From: an uncultured Algibacter sp.
GTDB lineage: Bacteria; Bacteroidota; Bacteroidia; Flavobacteriales; Flavobacteriaceae
Direction: 5' to 3'
Length of the DNA: 64,000 nucleotides
Assembly (NCBI GenBank): GCA_937958265.1
Contig: CALGNX010000011.1
Location: 112,234-176,233 of the forward strand
In this document: positions 28,645 through 38,164 of the stretch, in pieces
Layout of the letters: each line of letters opens with the position of its first letter
Numbering within the stretch: position 1 is the stretch's first letter
The notes under the pieces: model-generated
The model's input: the letters and a program-made list of their open reading frames with translations, nothing else
What the model was told of the DNA's origin: nothing
Database searches by the model: none
Program-made: the position numbers and the translations under genes

Positions 28645-28652
28645 TAGATTTG
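28645..28652 (+). promoter_or_regulatory. Candidate -7 element upstream of the hybrid kinase
   Basis: TAGATTTG fits the Flavobacterium -7 consensus TAnnTTTG and lies 20 bases before the ATG at 28672. No TTG stands at the proper -33 distance, so the promoter is only half supported. Confidence 0.3.
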
Positions 28653-28671
28653 TTAAATAAGCCCCCTGTTA

Positions 28672-30114
28672 ATGAAATTTTTTGTTAAATCTATAGTACG
28701 ACCTTATATGAAAAAGGCTTTTTCTTTTTTAATATATATATTCTTTGGAGTAATTTTAATGCTACTTTATGTTTTTCTAGAAAATGTAATAAGTTTAAAT
28801 ACTCTTGTTGTTGTTTTATTGCTTTTGGCAACTGCAGAACTTTTTGTGTTGCAGTATTTCTTAAAAAATATTCTTAGAAGTGAAACCATTAAAATTAACG
28901 ATGAAGCTAAAATTAAAGGGTTACAAAGTTCTGTAGAATCTGCTGATGTCGTATCAAATTATAGATCTACTTATTTTGAAAATTTAAATAATGAAGTGCG
29001 TACGCCATTAAGTACTGTCTTTGGAATGTTGAAAATGTTAAAAAAAAGTAATTTAGATGTTGACCAAAAGGCACAAGTTGAAATTGCAGAGTATTCTTCG
29101 AAATATTTATTAGAGCTTATTAATATTGTTTTTGAGAATAATAATCTTAAGGATGAAGATTTAAAATTAAATTTATCAGCCATCGATTTAAAATCTGATT
29201 TATCAAAACTTTTTGAAACTTTAGAGTTCCAAGCTTGGGAGAATAATTTAGATTTTGAATACAGTTTTTTATCTAAAGAAAAAGAAAGGTTTTTGGTTCT
29301 TGGCGATGCCTATAAAATTCAACAAGTACTAATAAATTTAGTCAATAATGCTATTAAATATGCTAATTCTGGGAAAATTTCTATAATCGTAGATCAGACT
29401 GTTGGTATAGGTGATGAACAAATTATTACATTTTATGTTAAAGATACAGGTGTTGGTTTAACAAGCGATCAAATAACAAGTGTTTTAAATATTTTTAATG
29501 GTACAAATACAGTTTCTGAAAAAATGAATTACTGTGGTCGAGGTTTGGGGCTTTCAATTTCGCATAAATTGGTAAAATTAATGGGAGGTGTACTTAAATT
29601 GGAAAGTAAAGAGGGTGAAGGTGCTACTTTTTATTTTAGTTTATCATTAAAAAAGACTTTAAATATAAGTGCTAGTAACGAAAACCAAAAGTCTAATTTA
29701 ACCAGGCGGTTTAATGTGTTGATAGCAGAGGATAATAGAATGAGCCAACGTGTTATAAAGTATCTATTAGAGCGCCAAGGCGTTAATTGTACCTTTGCAA
29801 AAGATGGTTTAGAAGCTTTAAATTTGTATAAAATATTAGAGTTCGATTTAATTTTTATGGATATTTATATGCCTGGTATGGATGGTTATGTGGCTACAGA
29901 ATTTATTATGAAAACTAATAAATATAAAACTAATAAAACACCAATTATTGCTGTTTCAGCAAGTACATTTGAAAAGGATAGGGAAAAGGCTAAAAGCATA
30001 GGTATCAACGACTTTTTAGCTAAGCCTATAGACGACGATTTGTTAAAAAAACTATTGCTTAAACATTTGAAAGTTGAGAGTTTAAATGTTTCCTCTTGTT
30101 GTTACAATAATTAA
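28672..30114 (+). CDS. Hybrid sensor kinase/response regulator lacking the H-box histidine
   Basis: A 480-residue membrane protein. Two membrane helices lie at about 16-36 and 42-62 with almost no periplasmic loop. A HisKA-like dimerisation helix at about 95-155 contains YFENLNNEVRTPLS, where the consensus SHEIRTPL would have His; here residue 107 is Asn (AAT at 28990-28992). The HATPase domain is intact: N-box LINLVNNAIKY (about 220-230), G1 DTGVGL (258-263), G2 GRGLGLSISHKL (289-300). A C-terminal receiver domain (about 347-470) keeps its phosphoacceptor Asp397 in FMDIYMPGMDG, plus VSAS and LAKPID. It therefore probably cannot autophosphorylate at the usual site. It is divergent from the transglutaminase/ATP-grasp cluster. 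Confidence 0.88.
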   Translation: MKFFVKSIVRPYMKKAFSFLIYIFFGVILMLLYVFLENVISLNTLVVVLLLLATAELFVLQYFLKNILRSETIKINDEAKIKGLQSSVESADVVSNYRSTYFENLNNEVRTPLSTVFGMLKMLKKSNLDVDQKAQVEIAEYSSKYLLELINIVFENNNLKDEDLKLNLSAIDLKSDLSKLFETLEFQAWENNLDFEYSFLSKEKERFLVLGDAYKIQQVLINLVNNAIKYANSGKISIIVDQTVGIGDEQIITFYVKDTGVGLTSDQITSVLNIFNGTNTVSEKMNYCGRGLGLSISHKLVKLMGGVLKLESKEGEGATFYFSLSLKKTLNISASNENQKSNLTRRFNVLIAEDNRMSQRVIKYLLERQGVNCTFAKDGLEALNLYKILEFDLIFMDIYMPGMDGYVATEFIMKTNKYKTNKTPIIAVSASTFEKDREKAKSIGINDFLAKPIDDDLLKKLLLKHLKVESLNVSSCCYNN

Positions 30115-30230
30115 ATTTATTTCTTTTGTTAAAAACTTCTCTATTTTTTAAATGTCGTTTTACTTATATCGTAGCGCAAGCATATATTTTCTTTTAATAA
30201 AATGTAATATAAATATGTGTTCTTTAAAAT

Positions 30231-30611
30231 CTATTTTGCTGCAATCAAGCTAATTTCTACGTTTACATTTTTTGGTAATCTGGCTACTTGTACGGTTTCT
30301 CTAGCTGGTGCATTTTCATTGTTAAAGTAGTTTCCGTACACTTTATTAATAGCTGTAAAATCGTCCATATTGGCTATAAATATAGATACTTTTATAACGT
30401 TTTCAAAAGTCATATTTGCGGCTGTTAAAACCGCTTTTAAATTTTCCATTACCTGGGCGGTTTCAGAATTTATATTATCTAAAACCAGCATATTAGTTTT
30501 TGGATTAATTGCAATTTGCCCCGATGTATATAGTGTGTTTCCATTTAATATAGCTTGGTTGTATGGGCCAATAGGGGCTGGTGCTTCTTTTGTTGTTATT
30601 ATAGTTTTCAT
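30231..30611 (-). CDS. ridA: RidA family enamine/imine deaminase
   Basis: A 126-residue protein of the YjgF/YER057c/UK114 family. It hydrolyses reactive 2-aminoacrylate and related imines formed by PLP enzymes such as threonine dehydratase. Signatures: APAPIGPYNQAI at 11-22, YTSGQIAI, NLKAVLTAANMTFENVIK, and the C-terminal ARETVQVARLPKNVNVEISLIA with the key Arg of the family. It is cytoplasmic. It lies directly downstream of lptD on the same strand (about 110 bases), the usual flavobacterial neighbourhood. Confidence 0.94.
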   Translation of the reverse strand: MKTIITTKEAPAPIGPYNQAILNGNTLYTSGQIAINPKTNMLVLDNINSETAQVMENLKAVLTAANMTFENVIKVSIFIANMDDFTAINKVYGNYFNNENAPARETVQVARLPKNVNVEISLIAAK

Positions 30612-30720
30612 AGTAGTTTTGTTTATTTCGGCAGGGGTGTGTAATTAATTGGTAGCGGAAATATAAATTATTAGCCGGTAATTTAATAACACTAGTGCTG
30701 TTTAAAAATATAAAAAATAG

Positions 30721-33441
30721 TTACAATTGTATGTCTGGTTGTCTGCGTTGTTCGTATTTAAGGTCGCTAAGTATACTTGATTTTATACCTATAAAAAAGT
30801 TCCAAGAACTACGTTCGCTAAAGGGTACCCATGTAAAATTCATGCGCCAGCTAAGTAAATCTCGTTCAAAACGTAATTGGGTAAACGTAAAGCCTGCATT
30901 TTGTAAATCATAACCAGAAGAAGCACCAACAGACCATTTTTTAGACAGCTCGACATCACCGGAAAACATAAGGGAATGGGATGATATTTCACTTTGTCGC
31001 CTACTATTTGCATAGTTTACAGCATAGGCAAGTCGTAAATTCCAGGGCACGTTATAATGATAAAATTTGTTCGGCGTTTTATCGTCCTCGTTATCTTTTC
31101 TTTTTTGTTCTATTTGTTGGTTCGCAAAATCTTCAGAAACACCAAATAAATCATCAGCTCTTCCGCCACTGCGTAAATTTTCTTCTATGTTTTTTTCTTT
31201 ATCATTATTTTTTTTATCAAAATCTTTACTAGATAAAGACCAACTAGCATTCATATTAGCATTTGTTAATCTAAAAAGACTACCGCCGTTATTAATATTA
31301 AACTTATCCACTCTCGTATTGTTATTGTCTAACGCATAAGGATCTAGTGTGGCATTAAAATTAACACTTAATTTGTTTTTAAAAAACTGCGTTCCACCAC
31401 TCATTCTTACAGGGCTCCATTTTAACGAGTCGCCTGCAAAATTATAGGCGGAAGAAACATTTAAATTATTTAAAAGTATAATTTTCTTAGCTTTAGTAGC
31501 GGTACTATCTTTATCTCTAACTTTCGCTTCTAAATTATTTGAAACCGATAAATTCATGGCGCTAGAAAAATTTTGACTTGGCGTACCAAAAATACCACCC
31601 TCAAAGCGACTGTATTGTAAAAGCTCTCTTCGTGTTGTTCCATCTGCGTCTATAATTTCATCACCTTCGTAAGATTCAAAAAATTGATTGAATGCAGGAT
31701 TAATATTATAACTAACAGAAGGCCTCATAACATGCCTTATGGCTTTTATTTTTTTGTTTTCGCCTTCTTTTTCAAAATTAAACATGCCATAAATGGTAGT
31801 ACCAACACTAGTACTAAAATTATATGTTCTAAAGGAATCGAATCCAGCTACATCTTCATTAATAACTGCGTTTGTTGTTGTATCAAAACGTTTTTTAATG
31901 GTATTAAAGGTCCATACCTCGTTAAAGTTAGTGCTTGCGCTTGCGCTAAAATGCTTAAATAATTTAAAGTTTGTTGTTATGGGTATAGAGTGCTGGGCAC
32001 CAACTCTAGCATCGTTAAACATCTCGCTAGTAAAGAATAAAGAATCTGTAGTTTGTATCCTGTTTTCTGCTCTTAAATTATATTGGAGGTTAATATTTTG
32101 AATAATGCCTTTTTTTGAACCAGTTTTCGCTGCGAAGGGATACATTCTGCCAATACTACCTTGAAAGGTTGGTAGTGTCATATTAATAATTCCGGTGTTT
32201 GTATTTTGAGAGTGTGTTGCTGTTAAGCTATAATTCACTTCTGGTTCGCCTTGAAAGGATTTGGAGTACGATACCGAAGATGCTAAGGTGTTATTTAAAA
32301 AAGCTCCCGTGTTTATTTGGTTTACAGATTGCCTAAAAAAGGTGCTACTACCTAAATTTACAGAGGCCGAAAAACGAGAACTTGGGTTTGCTTTTGCATC
32401 TTGATTATGCGACCACCTTATATTATAGATCGTATTTTGTGTGAAATCGCCAAAACCCCTTTCACTATTTAATAAGTTTTCATAGCGTAAGCCTACATTG
32501 CCTTTAAATTTATAACGTTTGGAGTAGGTCGATTCTGCTCTTATTCCATAACTACCATTAGTAAAATAATCTCCCAAAATAGCTAAATCTACATAGTCGC
32601 TTATAGCAAAATAGTACCCACCGTTTTGTAAAAAATAACCTCTGTTATTTTGTTCTCCAAAGGATGGTATAATAACACCTGAGGTTTGTTTTTCGCTTTG
32701 CGGAAAAAAGCCAAAGGGAAGACCAAGTGGCGTTGGTACATCGTATATAAAAAGGTTAGCTAAACCTGTTACAATTTTTTTTCCAGGAACAATTTTCGCT
32801 TTTCTTAATTTTATATAATATTCGGGATCTTCAAGATTTTCAGCAGTAGTATACTTTGCATTTGCTACAAAATAAACAGAGTCATTTTCTTTTTTAGTTA
32901 TTTCAGAAATTACAGTACCCTCACCTTGTTCTGTTTTAGAGTTGTATATAAGGGCTTTTTTAGTTTCTGTATTAAATATAATAGAATCTGGCTCAATGAC
33001 TTGCCCACCAATATCCGCCACTGGTTTTTGTGTGTATTGTGCTGTAGAGTCTGTAATACCTTTTGCGTAAACGGTGTTTTTATTATAATCAATTACAATA
33101 GCACCTGCATTAAGTTTCATATCACCATAATTAATAAACGCTTCATTATACAAATAAAGCTTCTGTTGTTTGTTGCTAAAACGGGTGTAGTCTTTAGCAT
33201 GGTATTTAACAATATGATCTAAAAAATCTTTTTCGGGTTTAATTGAATCATTAATGGCAGCTTCTTTATTCTGCTTTGGAGGTACCGTAACTTTAAGCGT
33301 GTCTGTTTTAGCAATTAAACTATCCTTGGCTATTCTGCCTATAGTTTTGCCTTTTCTAGGTATATCTTGAGAGAAGCTAAACGTGCTAATAAACACAGTA
33401 AAACTTAATGCAAAAAGTATTTTAAAGTTGTTTGTATGCAA
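30721..33441 (-). CDS. lptD: LPS assembly outer-membrane protein LptD
   Basis: A 906-residue outer-membrane protein that inserts lipopolysaccharide into the outer leaflet. An N-terminal signal peptide (ILFALSFTVFISTFSFS) is followed by an OstA-like N-terminal domain (about 75-230: ITKYHAKDY-type start, IDYNKNTVYAKGITDSTAQYTQ, KTEQGEGTVISEITKK). A large C-terminal beta barrel begins with IYDVPTPLGLPFGFFPQSE. The barrel ends with an aromatic-rich strand pattern (SWRMNFTWVPF, SWNFFIGIK) and a short KYEQRRQPDIQL tail. Cysteines for the proteobacterial disulfides are absent, as usual in Bacteroidota. It is divergent from the amidase gene. Confidence 0.9.
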   Translation of the reverse strand: MHTNNFKILFALSFTVFISTFSFSQDIPRKGKTIGRIAKDSLIAKTDTLKVTVPPKQNKEAAINDSIKPEKDFLDHIVKYHAKDYTRFSNKQQKLYLYNEAFINYGDMKLNAGAIVIDYNKNTVYAKGITDSTAQYTQKPVADIGGQVIEPDSIIFNTETKKALIYNSKTEQGEGTVISEITKKENDSVYFVANAKYTTAENLEDPEYYIKLRKAKIVPGKKIVTGLANLFIYDVPTPLGLPFGFFPQSEKQTSGVIIPSFGEQNNRGYFLQNGGYYFAISDYVDLAILGDYFTNGSYGIRAESTYSKRYKFKGNVGLRYENLLNSERGFGDFTQNTIYNIRWSHNQDAKANPSSRFSASVNLGSSTFFRQSVNQINTGAFLNNTLASSVSYSKSFQGEPEVNYSLTATHSQNTNTGIINMTLPTFQGSIGRMYPFAAKTGSKKGIIQNINLQYNLRAENRIQTTDSLFFTSEMFNDARVGAQHSIPITTNFKLFKHFSASASTNFNEVWTFNTIKKRFDTTTNAVINEDVAGFDSFRTYNFSTSVGTTIYGMFNFEKEGENKKIKAIRHVMRPSVSYNINPAFNQFFESYEGDEIIDADGTTRRELLQYSRFEGGIFGTPSQNFSSAMNLSVSNNLEAKVRDKDSTATKAKKIILLNNLNVSSAYNFAGDSLKWSPVRMSGGTQFFKNKLSVNFNATLDPYALDNNNTRVDKFNINNGGSLFRLTNANMNASWSLSSKDFDKKNNDKEKNIEENLRSGGRADDLFGVSEDFANQQIEQKRKDNEDDKTPNKFYHYNVPWNLRLAYAVNYANSRRQSEISSHSLMFSGDVELSKKWSVGASSGYDLQNAGFTFTQLRFERDLLSWRMNFTWVPFSERSSWNFFIGIKSSILSDLKYEQRRQPDIQL

Positions 33442-33461
33442 CGCTTTTAAATGTATTTTTG

Positions 33462-33492
33462 TAAAAGTATGGCTTGATTTTTAAAAAATCAA
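33462..33492 (-). promoter_or_regulatory. Candidate promoter of lptD
   Basis: Read leftward, TTG (33492-33490), a 20-base spacer, then TACTTTTA (33469-33462), one base off the TAnnTTTG consensus. The predicted transcript start is about 14 bases before the lptD ATG at 33441. Confidence 0.4.
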
Positions 33493-33664
33493 AATTACAT
33501 ATATTTTTCTGTGATTGATTTAATAATTAATTAAAAGTTTAAAATAAAAACGATTAACTTTATTTTCTCTAGTAAAAAGCGTGTTTTATTAACTTAGCCT
33601 GTCGATAAAAAATCTAAATGTTTGTAATTTTAAAGATAACAGAAAACAAACCATATTCACTCCT

Positions 33665-34759
33665 ATGAGAACAAACTATATTTTTATTTTCACATCTGTT
33701 ATTGTAATAGCTATGTGCACGATGTTACAAGAGCTTAATGCACAAGGTGTTTCTAAAAAATTTGTAGTTGTTTTAGATGCCGGTCATGGTGGTAAAGATC
33801 CAGGTAATTTAGGAAACGGTTACAGAGAAAAAAATATAGCCTTAAAAGTAGCCTTAGAAGTAGGCGCAGCTTTAGAGAAAAACCCAAGTATAAAAGTTGT
33901 TTACACCCGAAAAAAGGATGTTTTTATAGATTTATTTGTTCGGGGTAAAATTGCTAATAATGCTAAAGCAGATTTATTTGTGTCTATCCACTGCGATTCG
34001 CATACCTCACAAGCTTATGGTGCAGGAACATTTGTTTTAGGTACACATAGAAATCAAACTAATTTTGAAGTTGCTAAAAAGGAAAACTCTGTTATTTTTA
34101 TGGAGGAAAATTATGAAAACAACTATTCTGGTTTTGATCCTAATTCTCCAGAGTCCGTTATGAGTATACTTTTAAGCCAAGAGGAATATCTAGATCAAAG
34201 TATACAGTTAGCAAGTTTAATACAAAATAATTTCGCCTATAAATTAAAACGTAAAAACCGAAAAGTTAAACAAGCAGGTTTTATAGTTTTGCATCAAACC
34301 GTTATGCCTAGCGTACTTGTAGAGCTAGGGTTTTTAACCAATAAGGCAGAAGGCGCTTATTTAAATTCTAAAAAGGGTCAGCTTGAAATGGCCAAAGCTA
34401 TTAAAGAAGCTATTCTTAAATATAAAACAAGTTTAGATACTAATATTAGCGAATATAATTTAATAAACACTTCTAACGAGTTAACAAAAATAAATCAAAT
34501 AACATTTAAAGTGCAAATTGCAGCAAGCTCTAAGGTATTGGAGACTAAACCATATAATTTTAAGGGATTAAGTCCCATTTCGAGAATAAAAACAAGAAAT
34601 TTGTATAAATATTTTTACGGTACTTCAACTAGTTACCAGGAGGCAAAACAACTTGAAGAGGAAGCTAAAAATAAAGGATACACTTCTAGTTTTCTGGTAG
34701 CTTTTAAAGGTGAAAAAAAAATACCTTTAATCGATGCCATAAAATCAACAGCTAATTAG
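33665..34759 (+). CDS. N-acetylmuramoyl-L-alanine amidase (Amidase_3) with C-terminal SPOR-like domain
   Basis: A 364-residue exported enzyme that removes stem peptides from peptidoglycan. The signal peptide is at 1-26. The Amidase_3 catalytic domain spans about 33-255, with zinc ligands His41 (DAGHGGKDPG), Glu55 (REKNIAL) and His109 (SIHCDSH), and catalytic Glu220 (VLVELGFLTN). The C-terminal about 85 residues (TFKVQIAASSKV onward, SYQEAKQLEEEAKNKGYTSSFLVAF) look like a SPOR-type domain that would bind denuded glycan at the division site. mlaD follows 50 bases downstream. It is divergent from lptD. Confidence 0.93.
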   Translation: MRTNYIFIFTSVIVIAMCTMLQELNAQGVSKKFVVVLDAGHGGKDPGNLGNGYREKNIALKVALEVGAALEKNPSIKVVYTRKKDVFIDLFVRGKIANNAKADLFVSIHCDSHTSQAYGAGTFVLGTHRNQTNFEVAKKENSVIFMEENYENNYSGFDPNSPESVMSILLSQEEYLDQSIQLASLIQNNFAYKLKRKNRKVKQAGFIVLHQTVMPSVLVELGFLTNKAEGAYLNSKKGQLEMAKAIKEAILKYKTSLDTNISEYNLINTSNELTKINQITFKVQIAASSKVLETKPYNFKGLSPISRIKTRNLYKYFYGTSTSYQEAKQLEEEAKNKGYTSSFLVAFKGEKKIPLIDAIKSTAN

Positions 34760-34809
34760 AAGGGTTGTTCTTTAATTTATATTAAATTTGTGATATAAAA
34801 TATAATAAT

Positions 34810-35772
34810 TTGAAGCTATCAAGGGAATTAAAAACAGGTATATTAGTATTATTGGGTATTATTCTATTCATTTTTGGGTTTAATTACTTAAAAGGGGAAA
34901 ATATTTTAACCACCTCCCGTACATTTTATACCACATATGATAATGTTGAGGGGCTTATACCATCAACACCAGTAACTATAAACGGTTTATCTGTTGGTAA
35001 AGTTTTAAACGTAGGCTTTAAAGGGGATGGTTCTGGAGCGTTAATAATTGAATTACTTGTAGATAGTGATTTTACGTTTTCCAAAAATAGTGTAGCCGAG
35101 TTATACGAAACGGGCCTTATAGGCGGTAAGGCTATAGCCATAATCCCAGCATTTGATGGTGCAGAAAAAGCGCAAAATTTAGATACCCTAAAAGGCACTA
35201 TTAAGCCAGGATTAACAGCCTTAGTAAACCAACGCTTAACACCACTTCAAGAAAAAATAGAACTGATGATGGTAGATGCAGATTCTGTACTTACAGGAAT
35301 AAACGATGTTTTTAATGATAATACAAGAGCCAATTTGCGCTCTAGTATATCAGGATTAAATCAAGTAGTACACGGGTTTAAATCCACGACTAATACATTA
35401 AACGCGTTATTAGCTAAAAATGAGTCTAAATTAGTAAGTACCTTATCAAATTTTGATACAATTTCTTCAAATTTATCCAAAACCTCTGGGCAACTTGCAA
35501 ATATAAATTTGGAACAAACTGTAAAAGAATTAGAAACCACCATTAAAAACTTTAACAGTATAAGCGCTAAAATAAAGAACGGAAACGGATCTATAGGAAA
35601 ACTGTTAAACGACGATGGGCTTTATAATAATTTGGAAGGTGCAAGCCTTCAATTAGAGCAGTTATTAGAAGATATGAAATTGAACCCAAAACGATATGTT
35701 CATTTTTCATTATTCGGAAAAAAACCGAAACGCTACGATGCGCAAGGCAATGAGATAGAAGATAAAGATTAA
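34810..35772 (+). CDS. MlaD/MCE family lipid-transport protein
   Basis: A 320-residue membrane-anchored protein. The N-terminal helix (TGILVLLGIILFIFGFNYL, residues 9-27) is followed by the MCE/MlaD domain (about 38-115: TTYDNVEGLIPSTPVTINGLSVGKV, LYETGLIGGKAIAI). A long helical coiled region then holds the Asn/Ser-rich repeats TLSNFDTISSNLSKTSGQL. MCE proteins carry phospholipids between the membranes. The start must be TTG at 34810: no ATG is in frame upstream, and the sequence begins KLSRELKTG at the family N-terminus. MlaE and MlaF partners are not in the window. A quinone-linked Fe-S gene follows 15 bases later. Confidence 0.9.
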   Translation: MKLSRELKTGILVLLGIILFIFGFNYLKGENILTTSRTFYTTYDNVEGLIPSTPVTINGLSVGKVLNVGFKGDGSGALIIELLVDSDFTFSKNSVAELYETGLIGGKAIAIIPAFDGAEKAQNLDTLKGTIKPGLTALVNQRLTPLQEKIELMMVDADSVLTGINDVFNDNTRANLRSSISGLNQVVHGFKSTTNTLNALLAKNESKLVSTLSNFDTISSNLSKTSGQLANINLEQTVKELETTIKNFNSISAKIKNGNGSIGKLLNDDGLYNNLEGASLQLEQLLEDMKLNPKRYVHFSLFGKKPKRYDAQGNEIEDKD

Positions 35773-35787
35773 CCTATACTATAAAAC

Positions 35788-37101
35788 ATGACTTACCTGC
35801 CAAATATAATTTTTGCCATAATATTAATTTCGGGCATAGGTTTTTTTACAAAAAATGTAAAAAAATTACGTCGTAACATCTTACTTGGTCACGATGTAGA
35901 TGTTAGCGACAATAAATCGCAACGTTGGAAAAACATGGCCAAAATTGCATTAGGGCAAACTAAAATGGTGCGTCGCCCAATCTCGGGTTTTTTACACGTT
36001 ATCGTTTATATTGGCTTCATAATTATAAATATTGAAGTATTAGAAATTGTAATCGACGGCCTAATAGGTACACACAGAATTGGCTTAAAACTACTTCCAA
36101 CGTCTATTTATGGGTTTTTAATAGGCAGTTTTGAGGTTTTAGCAGTTTTAGTACTAGTAGCTGTTATTATATTTTGGTTAAGGCGAAACGTTTTAAAGAT
36201 AGCACGTTTTTGGAAAAACGAAATGAAAGGCTGGCCCAAAAGCGATGCAGATATTATTTTATATTTTGAAATCGTACTAATGGGTTTATTTTTAGTAATG
36301 AATGCTACCGATTCTAGTTTTCAAGCCATGCAATCCGGTAATGTAATTAGCCAATTTATAGCCCCTTGGTTTTCCGGATTATCCGAAGCCTCACTACACC
36401 TAGTAGAAAGAAGCGCATGGTGGATTCATATTATAGGAATTTTAGTGTTTTTAAATTATTTATACTTTTCAAAGCATTTACATATCCTGTTAGCCTTTCC
36501 AAACACCTATTACGGAGGCCTTAAGCCGCAAGGGCAATTTAACAATTTAGAAGCCGTAACCAATGAGGTGAAAATGATGATGGATCCAAATATCGATCCT
36601 TTTGCAGCAGCACCAGAAGGCGCGGAAGACGAAGTTCCAGCTAAATTTGGAGCCAGCGATGTACAAGATTTAAATTGGGTACAATTACTAAGCGCATACA
36701 CCTGTACAGAATGTGGTCGCTGTACTAGCGATTGTCCTGCAAACCAAACCGGTAAAAAATTATCGCCAAGGAAAATAATGATGGACACCCGCGACCGCTT
36801 GGAAGAAGTAGGTAAAAATATAGACCATAATAAAGGTGAATTTAAAGACGACGGAAAACAACTGCTTGGCGACTATATAACTAACGAAGAGCTTTGGGCA
36901 TGCACCTCATGCAACGCCTGTGTAGAAGCTTGCCCTGTAAGTATAAACCCGCTTTCTATTATTACAGAAATGCGCCGTTACCTTGTTATGGAGAAATCTG
37001 ATGCACCAACAGAATTAAATAACATGATGACTAACATTGAGAATAATGGAGCACCATGGCCGTACAATCAAATGGATCGATTAAACTGGAAAAACGAATA
37101 A
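35788..37101 (+). CDS. Fe-S oxidoreductase with N-terminal membrane domain (heterodisulfide-reductase-like)
   Basis: A 437-residue membrane protein. The N-terminal about 230 residues hold about five membrane helices, with His-containing segments (FLHVIVYIGFIIINIEVLEIV, ASLHLVERSAWWIHIIGILVF) typical of a NarI-like haem b/quinone module. The C-terminal part has two 4Fe-4S clusters, CTECGRCTSDCPANQTGKKLSP and CTSCNACVEACPVSINP. It probably passes electrons between a quinone and a CCG-domain partner, which is the gene 275 bases downstream. It follows mlaD by 15 bases. The electron donor is unknown. Confidence 0.9.
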   Translation: MTYLPNIIFAIILISGIGFFTKNVKKLRRNILLGHDVDVSDNKSQRWKNMAKIALGQTKMVRRPISGFLHVIVYIGFIIINIEVLEIVIDGLIGTHRIGLKLLPTSIYGFLIGSFEVLAVLVLVAVIIFWLRRNVLKIARFWKNEMKGWPKSDADIILYFEIVLMGLFLVMNATDSSFQAMQSGNVISQFIAPWFSGLSEASLHLVERSAWWIHIIGILVFLNYLYFSKHLHILLAFPNTYYGGLKPQGQFNNLEAVTNEVKMMMDPNIDPFAAAPEGAEDEVPAKFGASDVQDLNWVQLLSAYTCTECGRCTSDCPANQTGKKLSPRKIMMDTRDRLEEVGKNIDHNKGEFKDDGKQLLGDYITNEELWACTSCNACVEACPVSINPLSIITEMRRYLVMEKSDAPTELNNMMTNIENNGAPWPYNQMDRLNWKNE

Positions 37102-37201
37102 AATAATAACCAGTAAATTTTATTTTACACTTAAGAAAAACAAGGTAAAACAATTTAAAATAAAGTAAGTTTTGCTGTTTAAAAACATAAAATAAATATA
37201 A

Positions 37202-37290
37202 TTTGGGCGTTACCCGAAAGGGTCGGGCTTTTCGCTATATCTTTTTGTTTTTTTCAAAAACAAAAAGGATGCCGCTACAATCCCTAACGC
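37202..37290. repeat. Dispersed intergenic repeat, copy 2 (GGGCGTTACC family)
   Basis: Opens TTTGGGCGTTACCC, continues GAAAGGGTCGGGCTTTTCGCT, then an internal palindrome (CTTTTTGTTTTT and AAAAACAAAAAG), and ends GGATGCCGCTACAATCCCTAACGC. It shares its ends with copy 1 and its centre with copy 3. It lies between two cooperating Fe-S genes on the same strand. Confidence 0.75.
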
Positions 37291-37375
37291 AGATTAGAAT
37301 TTAAATTAATAAAAATCAGAGTTTAAAAGTATTTAAAAGTTAAATTTTTAATACTAAAACTAAAAAAATATAACC

Positions 37376-38164
37376 ATGAGCGAATCACTAAAAGTACCAA
37401 CAATGGCCGAATTTATGGCTCAAGGAAAACAACCCGAAGTCTTGTTTTGGGTAGGTTGTGCAGGAAGTTTTGATGACAGAGCCAAGAAAATAACCAAAGC
37501 CTTTGTCAAATTATTAAACAAAGCCAACGTAGAATTTGCAGTTTTAGGTACCGAAGAGAGTTGTACAGGCGACCCCGCAAAACGTGCTGGAAACGAGTTT
37601 TTATTCCAAATGCAAGCCGTAACAAATATCGAGGTTTTAAATGCTTACGAAGTTAAAAAAATAGTAACCGCATGCCCACACTGTTTTAATACCATAAAAA
37701 ACGAATATCCGGAGTTAGGTGGTAAATACGAGGTTATGCACCACACGCAGTTTTTAAAAACACTGTTGGATGAAGGCCGACTAACTATAGAGGGCGGAAA
37801 GTATAAAGGTAAACGTATTACATTCCACGATCCATGTTATTTAGGGCGTGCCAATAGCGTTTACGAAGCACCACGAGAATTAATAGTAAAATTAGAAGCC
37901 GAGCTAATTGAAATGAAAAACTGTAAACGCAATGGTTTATGTTGTGGAGCAGGTGGCGCACAAATGTTTAAGGATGCCGAACCAGGTAATAAGGAAGTTA
38001 ATATAGAACGTACAGAGCAAGCTTTGGAAATAAAACCAGAAATAGTAGCTGCAGGATGTCCATTTTGTAATACCATGATGACGGATGGTATGAAGGCAAA
38101 AGAAAAAGAAGATATAGAAGTAATGGATATTGCCGAACTAATCGCAAACGCTCAAGATTTGTAG
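37376..38164 (+). CDS. CCG-domain (Fe-S)-binding oxidoreductase subunit
   Basis: A 262-residue cytoplasmic protein with two CCG domains (COG0247, HdrB/GlpC-like). Cys motifs: VGCAGSFDDR near 28, ACPHCFNT near 101, the second domain's HDPCYLGR, then NGLCCGAGGAQMF, and AAGCPFCNTMM at the end. CCG domains ligate unusual Fe-S clusters and process disulfides or quinols. It is the natural partner of the membrane Fe-S protein just upstream; a repeat separates them. The start ATG follows a long A-rich stretch. Confidence 0.9.
   Translation: MSESLKVPTMAEFMAQGKQPEVLFWVGCAGSFDDRAKKITKAFVKLLNKANVEFAVLGTEESCTGDPAKRAGNEFLFQMQAVTNIEVLNAYEVKKIVTACPHCFNTIKNEYPELGGKYEVMHHTQFLKTLLDEGRLTIEGGKYKGKRITFHDPCYLGRANSVYEAPRELIVKLEAELIEMKNCKRNGLCCGAGGAQMFKDAEPGNKEVNIERTEQALEIKPEIVAAGCPFCNTMMTDGMKAKEKEDIEVMDIAELIANAQDL

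Noticed and set aside
30981..33222. Several plus-strand reading frames inside the lptD region
   Set aside because: They lie on the opposite strand of a clearly conserved lptD and show no family motifs; shadows of it.
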